Source of the DNA: Petrosia ficiformis
Taxonomy: Eukaryota > Porifera > Demospongiae > Haplosclerida > Petrosiidae
Assembly (NCBI GenBank): GCA_947044365.1
Contig: OX345636.1
Location: 18,330,548 to 18,394,547 of the forward strand
Direction of reading: 5' to 3'
Length of the DNA: 64,000 nucleotides
This document shows, one piece after another, positions 34,834-46,100 of the stretch. The translations under genes and the position numbers were made by a program. Each line of letters starts with the position of its first letter. Position 1 is the first letter of the stretch. The notes beneath the pieces are model-generated. The model did no database searches. It had not been told where the DNA came from and was given only the letters and a program-made list of their open reading frames with translations.

Positions 34834-35015
34834 GTAAGCTATAATATCTTTATCATGTTATAATTTGCTGTTAATCACTAATACTATAAATAGTAATTTA
34901 TAATTACCTGATTTAGTCTCGGTTAATACCATTTCCAGTTCATTCCATCATCATAATTATGGTATAGGCTCATAGTTTTGAAAATAATGCTATTATAATT
35001 ATACATGTATATGTA

Positions 35016-35207
35016 AAGAATAATAAAAAACATTTTCAATAAAAAAGAAAGAAGATGTAGGGATGTAAAAACCCAAAAAGCATGCAAACAAGGTTGGGAA
35101 GCCAACACAGGACCCAAAATCACTTCCATATAACACTACATAAGTACTTACAAAACAAAATACAAAGAGCTGTACTTATGTAAGGATATATGGAAGTGAT
35201 TTTGGAT
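35016..35207. mobile_element. Foldback element, right arm truncated
   Basis: Left arm ttcaataaaa...gatgtagggatg...aaggttgggaag matches 38900 onward. The loop is inverted relative to the complete copy, and the right arm stops after gtgattttgg. Confidence 0.8.
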
Positions 35208-35322
35208 GAGATAATCATGATGTTTACCTATTCAATGTTTAGACTTCCACAAGTTAAGAGACTCTTTTAAATATACCTGTCAGAGTTTTTGATAAGCTCA
35301 CCATAACTTGTTCTTCCAACAG

Positions 35323-35488
35323 TTTGGTTGCAATACTAAGGGAATTCAGTCCTTCATTATGATAGAGAAGGATACTCATAATTGTGCAATATGCTACCAT
35401 CTAGGCTATTCAGCGGGTAGCACATTGGATGAGATAATCAGTCATTTGGGAAATAATAATTCTGATCAAATACTACCTAAATGTACAT
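35323..35488 (+). other. Candidate coding exon, unit 2
   Basis: The acceptor ttcttccaacag is followed by 55 open codons (FGCNTKGIQSFIMIEKDTHN, then CAICYHLGYSAGSTLDEIIS, then HLGNNNSDQILPKCT) and a CAT|GTAAGT donor. Its 3' half is preserved, still open, as an inverted copy at 18956-19026. No family is recognised. The Cys pattern (C..C and others) may be structural. Confidence 0.4.
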
Positions 35489-35983
35489 GTAAGTATATGA
35501 CCATTTTATAGTAACTACATGTACACTAGGTATTGAGGTAGAGCAATAGTTACTCTTCTACTACCCTCACAAAATATTACTTGTTTGCAGCATTGCAGTA
35601 CACAAATTAGTATGCATGTCACAACTACCCTACACTTATAATACACTTATAGTACATAAATTAGATTTGACTAGAGGTCCAACAAATGTTATCCCATGAT
35701 GTATGGATGTTTGCATGACAAACCCAATCAAACATTTCAAAGGTTTGACTTTTAAAAATCGTTTTTAGCAAAAACAATAGTGGGCAATTGGTTTATAAAA
35801 CTAAAGATATGTTTCTTAGAAGTTTGAACTTACAAGTATGTTATTTACCTACATGTAACTCTTTCCCACACAAATGGCATGTTGCTTTGTCTTTGTTTCT
35901 CGTAAAAAAAGCCCCAAACAGCAAACTTAGTTTCCATCTTGGCTCAGTAATCTAACATGTGCTACTACTAATAAATTATAGTA

Positions 35984-36030
35984 GGCGTGGTATTACGTGT
36001 TATTAACTTACTAACACGTAATACCATGCC
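35984..36030. repeat. 47-bp hairpin
   Basis: ggcgtggtattacgtgtta and its near-perfect complement around a 9-bp loop. Confidence 0.75.
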
Positions 36031-36332
36031 CACTCTCATTTATTGGTAGCATATTAACTACATGTAAGTTTTAAAATTCAAAAAAGAAGTGCATCAAACG
36101 AACATTCGAACCTCAAACATTTGTTTGACTACTACATTTGACACAGATATAAAATTTTAGGCCCTATAATTATACCCCTAGGTGGGTGTGGCTTCCAACA
36201 GATACAGATTTACACCTTACAAGACTAGAAACGCATTGGAGATCCATCTGTCCCTCTCCCAAGTACAACCTTGATAAATGTTAACTTTCTTACTTAATGA
36301 AGTACTAACTTTAGCTACATATATAATGCACA

Positions 36333-36338
<6 letters not shown>

Positions 36339-36375
<37 letters not shown>
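36339..36375. repeat. (TA)n microsatellite
   Basis: Pure ta run inside the flank of a MITE copy. Confidence 0.9.
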
Positions 36376-36377
<2 letters not shown>

Positions 36378-36418
36378 ATACATCAAATCTGTGGGAAAGC
36401 AATCATAGGCCATAAAAC

Positions 36419-36846
36419 AAGTGTATATAGAGAAAAAAAACATCCCTATATTTGCTTTGTGATGACTATGTATTAAGCATTGCTGATGGCACTAGTGTCT
36501 CTACCTTTCTGTGTACTCGAAAGCTGGGGCCTGAAGAAGTAAGTGTAAGCCTGATTGCAGTCTAAGTACACAGATCTTTGATGAACTGACTGAAGTATTC
36601 CTACAAGGTTCTAAATGATGACTTCCTCATATCTGAAACTTAACAACTTATTATACTTACTTGTTAAAGATTCTTGCATAATATTTATACTGTTTCTCTG
36701 CTATATACAACAGTTCAGTATTAGCAGTTTCTGGCTTGTCTGTAGCTCGAAGAGCCTCGAACGCGCGTTCTTTTACACGCCACGCCCATTAATTGACCAA
36801 GCCCCCGTGGAAAGCAATTATAGGGATGGCCCTACGGGCCATAAAA
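36419..36846 (-). mobile_element. ATCCCTATGATTGC-family element with unrelated core
   Basis: Both ends are of the family (tatatagagaaaaaaaacatcccta and gtggaaagcaattatagggatggccctacgggccat), and the cacgcccattaattgacc block is present. About 250 bp of the middle differs from the other copies, so the element has exchanged or captured internal sequence. Confidence 0.65.
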
Positions 36847-36871
36847 ACAAACTTTGAACGAGTGAAAAGTC

Positions 36872-36872
<1 letters not shown>

Positions 36873-36925
<53 letters not shown>
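36873..36925. repeat. (ATA)n microsatellite
   Basis: Pure trinucleotide run adjoining a MITE end. The poly-Tyr minus-strand ORF here is an artefact. Confidence 0.95.
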
Positions 36926-36929
36926 TTTT

Positions 36930-37830
36930 ATGTATTGATATGCAAGCCACATTTTGAGGGTCACATCTTTGCGGACAACTGTGACTGATCACAGTATAAA
37001 GATCACCCTTTAATTCAGACTTACCAACATGGTCTCAGCTTTTCTTGTATTATGGTGATATTGAGGTTGTGAATCATTTATGGTCAATGCTACAATTCAC
37101 AAGCTTGGTGTTATTACATGTAGATGATGTTGAAAGGACCTACAATCTTTTTACCTGTACCATTTTCATATAATTATCCTTCCCGTTCTCTTTGTGTATG
37201 TAAAATTTCAATCCATTGCTTCATTATTGAGTTACACTAGTACTGTATAAATTATTGGGTTATTTTAACCCTAATTTGGTTACATGAGTTTGAATACAAT
37301 ATTAATAGGTATATTTTATTATTCTTTGTATAATTCAGAAACTCTCCTTTGTTCACCTACCAATTCTATTCAGCTGGTTTATCAGTATATATTGTATCTA
37401 CAGTCTACACTGTAAATATTTATGGGTTATTTTAGTATATAAATATTAATAATATTATGTTCCTGAGACTATAATAAATCAATATTGATTTTTTTCTTGC
37501 TAGGTAATGTTTGCAAGTACATGTAATTTATTTCTTTTGATATTGATCAATCAGTATAATTATAAAGTACATAATAATCAGAGAGTACGGTAGTACTCTC
37601 TATGTAGGGATGGCACGGAAAAAAAATGGCCACCCATACATTTGAATTGCAAGTGATGATGACCTGAAATCTCTGGTAATATATACAGATAGGTTTTAAT
37701 ACACACATACCTATTCATATCTAGTGTTTTTATGACTACCAACATCTTCTAGATGGCCAAACGTTAAGGTAGAGAACCGGCGAGTGGCAAAACTGGCAAA
37801 ATCTTCATAGTATTATTATTATTATTACTA
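36930..37830. other. Unit-2-specific intergenic DNA
   Basis: About 900 bp of AT-rich sequence with no supported ORF, exon or repeat match elsewhere in the window. Confidence 0.4.
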
Positions 37831-38280
37831 TTATTATGGCCCGTAGGGCCATCCCTATGATTGCTTTCCCACGGGTTCGATGTATGTTTATAATTATAAT
37901 TATATAATTATATCTTGTGTCACTTACGCGAGTATGCGTTGTATACGTAGTTAAGGAAGTGACGTCATTCCCGGGGACTCGGTCAATTAATGGGCGTGGC
38001 GCGTAATAGAACGCGCGCTCTACAGAGTACAGACAAGAGTAGAAGAAAGAAAGCTGTAGCTCTACTAGTTTATGTAGAAACTGGAACTAATAGCTGGCTA
38101 TTCTTCCTGAAATATATTTCTAAAGTTCTAGAAGGTCTTTAAAAGGTAAGGAGAGTAGATAATCGAAATAATAACTATAGTAGGCTGTTGTGTTTCAGGC
38201 ATGATAAAGTTAGCCATGATTACTGAATGCTGGACACCACAAAGCAATCATAGGGATACTTTTTTCTCTATATACACTTG
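37831..38280 (+). mobile_element. ATCCCTATGATTGC-family MITE, full-length reference copy
   Basis: Begins ttatggcccgtagggccatccctatgattgctttcccacggg and ends caaagcaatcatagggatac ttttttctctatata. The body carries gtatacgtagttaaggaagt, cacgcccattaattgacc (reverse) and gtagaaactggaactaatag. It has no transposase. The ends match the empty/filled-site comparison at 54615-55032. Confidence 0.88.
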
Positions 38281-38899
38281 TTTTTCAGACAAATCATTTT
38301 TTTGTTTGTTGAAATATCACAATGATTCTAGCACCATTCCAGTCGCATTTATAGTAAAATTCTGGTCTACAAGTATTGAGATGATATCTACAAATACTAT
38401 GAAAGAAGACAGTCTCAACAACTACAAAGATTTGATCTCCAATTGGACGCCATTTTCTTAAGAGGAATTTAATTATGCATGCACAATTGTGCACTCGGAA
38501 CATGGAAGCAAAAAAGGTGGAAGTGCTTGTTACATTGGAATCATAAGCATAGTGATAACATTTGTGAGCAAATACATTTTTATAATAATGAATATAATAA
38601 CTATTAAGCCATTGTATAATAATATTGTATACTATGATAAGCATTGAAATACTGAACGGTTGACACAGTAACTGACACTACTTCTTGCAGGACTGCAGAC
38701 AGTGCTGTAAGTGAAATAGAGAATATATATCATCTGTAAGTGAAAGAGAAAGATAATCAATACATAAATACAAAAGACTGACTATTATTGATAATTAAAT
38801 TTTAATGCATTTATGATTGTATGATTTTATAATGTTAGCTATATAGTGTTTCTGCAATCTACAAAAAATTCACACTATTCAGAAAAAAAACAATGGAAA

Positions 38900-39199
38900 C
38901 AAGAATAATAAAAAACATTTTCAATAAAAATGAAAGAAGATGTAGGGATGTCAAAACCCAAAAAGCATGCAAACAAGGTTGGGAAGCTAACATAGGACCC
39001 AAAATCACCTCCATATAACCCTACATAAATACAGCTCTTTGTATTTTGTTTTATAGCAGTGTTAAGTATTTATGTAGGGTTATATGGAGGTGATTTTGGG
39101 TCCTATGTTAGCTTCCCAACCTTGTTTGCATGCTTTTTGGGTTTTGACATCCCTACATCTTCTTTCATTTTTATTGAAAATGTTTTTTATTATTCTTGT
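38900..39199. mobile_element. Foldback element, complete
   Basis: Two ~130-bp arms, nearly perfect inverted complements (from caagaataataaaaaacat to its mirror at 39199), enclose a loop containing cagctctttgtattttgttt. It sits directly upstream of the ankyrin gene flank in both units. Confidence 0.92.
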
Positions 39200-40135
39200 T
39201 ATAATAAAGAGTGGTAACAAAAGCAATACAATGTACTTCAAACATAGTATGTAAATTCATAGTGATTACACACACACAATCAACTGTTGAGTATAACATG
39301 TTATTTTCATGTACATACCAACTACTCTGAAACAAGTAAGTCACATCTGTTGTTTTCGAATGTAAATGATGTAATACACCATACACTTGTATTACTGTTT
39401 TGTTACTATGCTGTAATACATGTATAACATGTACTTTTGTTACTAGCTTTATTACATGTGACATGTACTTTATAATTATACTATATGGTCAATATAGATC
39501 AAATGAAACTAGTACTTGTAAATATTACCTAGCAAGAAAACAAATCAACATGGAGAAAAATAGAAACACCTGTAGCAAACTGAAGGCAAGTGCTTGAATA
39601 CAGAAAAGGAAGTGCAGACTAAAGTACAGAATGGTGTTCTATTTTGTGCACTTACATATTGTATGCTAGTACTTTTCATATAATTTACCTTCACTTTTCA
39701 TGTATTTTCTCTAACCTTTATCCACCTACAGATCATTATGAATATAGTAAAGAGCTACCCCCTCACACCGTGAGCAACTGTCTGACCCTCTTCTTTTTGA
39801 GCACATTATGTGCTTGTACAAAGTTAAATTCCTATACTAGCAGTACTAATTATTATTATTATATTATTATATAGTATGATTATAATAAATGTTAGCTACG
39901 ATTTCTATAACTTAATATAATTTTTATTATTTTTATTAAGTATACACAAAATTATCAGTCAGAATGTGCAGTGTATTGTTTATGGTTAGTGGGGTGGTGT
40001 ATACTGTGAGTAATGAGTTTCACACTTTACTGTAATAATCTTAATTGAACATGGGATACACACACACACGTCTATAATAATATTCATGTGAGTTGATCTG
40101 AGATAATTCAAGTGAATTGGAAATTGTATAGAGCT
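39200..40135. other. 5' flank of ankyrin gene 2
   Basis: Near-identical to the gene 1 flank, with only scattered substitutions and small indels (for example one extra ac in the acacac run near 40065). No TATA box or single promoter motif is decisive. Confidence 0.5.
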
Positions 40136-43100
40136 ATGTCTGAAAGTACAGTCAAAGCACAACAATGTTTGAGAGCTTTTATGAGCGGCAACTACTATCA
40201 ATCCTTATCTATCATACATGAAGTGGAGGAACCACATAACATTAAAGATGACCTGTATGGCAATACACTGCTACACCTGGCTGCTGCAAGAGGATGGTTG
40301 AATATTATATACCAACTTCTTGATAAATATCATTTTTACCCTATGTGTAAGTGTACCGATGGTTCAACACCTCTACATCTTGCTGCTCAAAATGGACACC
40401 TCAATGTTGTTGACTACCTGATAACTCAGCATAAATGTGACACAATGTGTAAGTGTACCAATGGTTCTACACCTCTACACGATGCTTGTTCGAATGGACA
40501 CCTCAATGTTGTTGAGTACCTGATAACTCAACATAAATGTGACACAATGTGTAAGGGTAACGAGGGTTCTACACCTCTACACAATGCCGCTTATAATGGA
40601 CACCTCGATGTTGTTGACTACCTGATAACTCAGCATAAATGTGACACAATGTGTAAGACAAACATTGGTTCAACACCTCTACATCTTGCTGCTCATAATG
40701 GACACCTTGATGTTGCTCAATACCTGATAACTCAGCATAAATGTGACACAATGTGTAAGCGTACCGATGGTTCTACACCCCTACATCTTGCTTGTTTGAA
40801 AGGACACCTTGATGTTGCTCAATACCTGATAACTCAGCATAAATGTGACACAATGTGTAAGCGCAACGATGGTTTTACACCTCTACACGAAGCCGCATAT
40901 AATGGACACCTCGATGTTGTTGACTACCTGATAACTCAGCATAAATGTGACACAATGTGTAAGACAAACATTGGTTCAACACCTCTACATCTTGCTGCTC
41001 GTAATGGACACCTTGATGTTGCTCAATACCTGATAACTCAGCATAAATGTGACACAATGTGTAAGCGCAACGATGATTCTACACCTCTACACGATGCTTG
41101 TTTGAATGGACACCTTGATATTGTTGAGTACCTGATAACTCAGCATAAATGTGACACAATGTGTAAGCGTATCGATGATTCTACACCTCTACATCATGCT
41201 TGTTTGAATGGACACCTCGATATTGTTGAGTACCTGATAACTCAGCATAAATGTGACACAATGTGTAAGGGTAACGAGGGTTCTACACCTCTACATCTTG
41301 CTGCTCATAATGGACACCTCGATGTTGTTGAGTACCTGATAACTCAGCATAAATGTGACACAATGTGTAATACAAACATTGGTTCAACACCTCTACATCT
41401 TGCTGCTCATAATGGACACCTTGATGTTGCTCAATACCTGATAACTCAGCATAAATGTGACACAATGTGTAAGCGTATCGATGATGCTACACCTCTACAT
41501 CTTGCTTGTTTGAATGGACACCTCGATATTGTTGACTACCTGATAACTCAGCATAAATGTGACACAATGTGTAAGGGTAACGAGGGTTCTACACCTCTAC
41601 ATCTTGCTGCTCTTAATGGACACCTCGATGTTGTTGAGTACCTGATAACTCAGCGTAAATGTGACACAATGTGTAAGGGTAACGAGGGTTCTACACCTCT
41701 ACATCTTGCTGCTCATAATGGACACCTCGATGTTGTTGAGTACCTGATAACTCAGCATAAATGTGACACAATGTGTAAGACAAACATTGGTTCAACACCT
41801 CTACACAATGCCGCTTATTATGGACACCTCAATGTTGTTGAGTACCTGATAACTCAGCATAAATGTGACACAATGTCTAATGATAACGAGGGTTCTACAC
41901 CTCTACACGAAGCCGCATATAATGGACACCTCGATGTTGTTGAGTACCTGATAACTCAGCATAAATGTGACACAATGTGTAAGAGTAACGAGGGTTCTAC
42001 ACCTCTACACAATGCCGCTTATAATGGACACCTCAATGTTGTTGAGTACCTGATAACTCAGCATAAATGTGACACAATGTCTAATGGTTACGAGGGTTCT
42101 ACACCTCTACACGAAGCCGCATATAATGGACACCTCGATGTTGTTGAGTACCTGATAACTCAGCATAAATGTGACACAATGTGTAAGAGTAACGAGGGTT
42201 CTACACCTCTACACAATGCCGCTTATAATGGACACCTCAATGTTGTTGACTACCTGATAACTCAGCATAAATGTGACACAATGTCTAATGATAACGAGGG
42301 TTTTACACCTCTACACGAAGCCGCATATAATGGACACCTCGATGTTGTTGAGTACCTGATAACTCAGCATAAATGTGACACAATGTGTAAGAGTAACGAG
42401 GGTTCTACACCTCTACACAATGCCGCTTATAATGGACACCTCGATATTGTTGAGTACCTGATAACTCAGCATAAATGTGACACAATGTGTAAGCGTATCG
42501 ATGATTCTACACCTCTACATCTTGCTTGTTTGAATGGACACCGCAATATTGTTGAGTACCTGATAACTCAGCATAAATGTGACACAATGTGTAAGCGTAC
42601 CGATGGTTCTACACCCCTACATCTTGCTTGTTTGAAAGGACACCTTGATGTTGCTCAATACCTGATAACTCAGCATAAATGTGACACAATGTGTAAGCGC
42701 AACGATGGTTCTACACCTCTACACGAAGCCGCATATAATGGACACCTCAATGTTGTTGACTACCTGATAACTCAGCATAAATGTGACACAATGTGTAAGA
42801 CAAACATTGGTTCAACACCTCTACATCTTGCTGCTCATAATGGACACCTTGATGTTGCTCAATACCTGATAACTCAGCATAAATGTGACACAATGTGTAA
42901 GGGTAACGAGGGTTCTACACCTCTACATCTTGCTGCTCATAATGGACACCTCGATGTTGTTGAGTACCTGATAACTCAGCATAAATGTGACACAATGTGT
43001 AATACAAACATTGGTTCAACACCTCTACATCTTGCTGCTCATAATGGACACCTTGATGTTGCTCAATACCTGATAACTCAGCATAAATGTGACACAATGT

Positions 43101-46100
43101 GTAAGCGTATCGATGATTCTACACCTCTACATCTTGCTTGTTTGAATGGACGCCTCGATATTGTTGACTACCTGATAACTCAGCATAAATGTGACACAAT
43201 GTGTAAGGATAACGAGGGTTCTACACCTCTACATCTTGCTGCTCTTAATGGACACCTCGATGTTGTTGAGTACCTGATAACTCAGCATAAATGTGACACA
43301 ATGTGTAAGAGTAACGAGGGTTCTACACCTCTACACAATGCCGCTTATAATGGACACCTCGATATTGTTGAGTACCTGATAACTCAGCATAAATGTGACA
43401 CAATGTGTAAGCGTATCGATGATTCTACACCTCTACATCTTGCTTGTTTGAATGGACACCGCAATATTGTTGAGTACCTGATAACTCAGCATAAATGTGA
43501 CACAATGTGTAAGCGTACCGATGGTTCTACACCCCTACATCTTGCTTGTTTGAAAGGACACCTTGATGTTGCTCAATACCTGATAACTCAGCATAAATGT
43601 GACACAATGTGTAAGCGCAACGATGGTTCTACACCTCTACACGAAGCCGCATATAATGGACACCTCAATGTTGTTGACTACCTGATAACTCAGCATAAAT
43701 GTGACACAATGTGTAAGACAAACATTGGTTCAACACCTCTACATCTTGCTGCTCATAATGGACACCTTGATGTTGCTCAATACCTGATAACTCAGCATAA
43801 ATGTGACACAATGTGTAAGGGTAACGAGGGTTCTACACCTCTACATCTTGCTGCTCATAATGGACACCTCGATGTTGTTGAGTACCTGATAACTCAGCAT
43901 AAATGTGACACAATGTGTAATACAAACATTGGTTCAACACCTCTACATCTTGCTGCTCATAATGGACACCTTGATGTTGCTCAATACCTGATAACTCAGC
44001 ATAAATGTGACACAATGTGTAAGCGTATCGATGATTCTACACCTCTACATCTTGCTTGTTTGAATGGACGCCTCGATATTGTTGACTACCTGATAACTCA
44101 GCATAAATGTGACACAATGTGTAAGGATAACGAGGGTTCTACACCTCTACATCTTGCTGCTCTTAATGGACACCTCGATGTTGTTGAGTACCTGATAACT
44201 CAGCATAAATGTGACACAATGTCTAATGATTACGAGGGTTCTACACCTCTACACGAAGCCGCATATAATGGACACCTCGATGTTGTTGAGTACCTGATAA
44301 CTCAGCATAAATGTGACACAATGTGTAAGAGTAACGAGGGTTCTACACCTCTACACAATGCCGCTTATAATGGACACCTCAATGTTGTTGAGTACCTGAT
44401 AACTCAGCATAAATGTGACACAATGTCTAATGATTACGAGGGTTCTACACCTCTACACGAAGCCGCATATAATGGACACCTCGATGTTGTTGAGTACCTG
44501 ATAACTCAGCATAAATGTGACACAATGTGTAAGAGTAACGAGGGTTCTACACCTCTACACAATGCCGCTTATAATGGACACCTCAATGTTGTTGAGTACC
44601 TGATAACTCAGCATAAATGTGACACAATGTGTAAGCGTATCGATGATTCTACACCTCTACATCTTGCTTGTTTGAATGGACGCCTCGATATTGTTGACTA
44701 CCTGATAACTCAGCATAAATGTGACACAATGTGTAAGGATAACGAGGGTTCTACACCTCTACATCTTGCTGCTCTTAATGGACACCTCGATGTTGTTGAG
44801 TACCTGATAACTCAGCATAAATGTGACACAATGTCTAATGATTACGAGGGTTCTACACCTCTACACGAAGCCGCATATAATGGACACCTCGATGTTGTTG
44901 AGTACCTGATAACTCAGCATAAATGTGACACAATGTCTAATGATAACGAGGGTTCTACACCTCTACACAAAGCCGCATATAATGGACACCTCGATGTTGT
45001 TGAGTACCTGATAACTCAGCATAAATGTGACACAATGTCTAATGATTACGAGGGTTCTACACCTCTACACGAAGCCGCATATAATGGACACCTCGATGTT
45101 GTTGAGTACCTGATAACTCAGCATAAATGTGACACAATGTGTAAGAGTAACGAGGGTTCTACACCTCTACACAATGCCGCTTATAATGGACACCTCAATG
45201 TTGTTGAGTACCTGATAACTCAGCATAAATGTGACACAATGTCTAATGATAACGAGGGTTCTACACCTCTACACAAAGCCGCATATAATGGACACCTCGA
45301 TGTTGTTGAGTACCTGATAACTCAGCATAAATGTGACACAATGTGTAAGGGTAATGAGGGTTTTACACCTCTACACAATGCCGCTTATAATGGACACCTC
45401 AATGTTGTTGAGTACCTGATAACTCAGCATAAATGTAACACAATGTGTAAGGGTAACGAGGGTTCTACACCTCTACACAAAGCCGCATATAATGGACACC
45501 TCGATGTTGTTGAGTACCTGATAACTCAGCATAAATGTGACACAATGTGTAAGGGTAATGAGGGTTTTACACCTCTACACAATGCCGCTTATAATGGACA
45601 CCTCAATGTTGTTGACTACCTGATAACTCAGCATAAATGTGACACAATGTGTAAGGGTAACGAGGGTTCTACACCTCTACATCTTGCTGCTCATAATGGA
45701 CACCTCGATGTTGTTGACTACCTGATAACTCAGCATAAATGTGACACAATGTGTAAGCGTATCGATGATTCTACACCTCTACATTTTGCTTGTTTGAATG
45801 GACACCTCAATATTGTTGAGTACCTGATAACTCAGCATAAATGTGACACAATGTGTATGGGTACTGATGGTTTTACACCTCTACATCTTGCTGCTCATAA
45901 TGGACACCTCGATGTTGTTGACTACCTGATAACTCAGCATAAATGTGACACAATGTGTAAGCGTACCGATGGTTCTACACCCCTACATCTTGCTTGTTTG
46001 AAAGGACACCTTTATGTTGCTCAATACCTGATAACTCAGCATAAATGTGACACAATGTGTAAGCGTACCGATGGTTCTACACCCCTACATCTTGCTTGTT

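Noticed and set aside
36789..36992. Poly-tyrosine minus-strand ORF
   Set aside because: Translation of the (ATA)n run beside a MITE end.
38201..38644. Overlapping ORFs on both strands after the MITE at 37831
   Set aside because: No conserved motif, no splice logic, and part lies inside the MITE.
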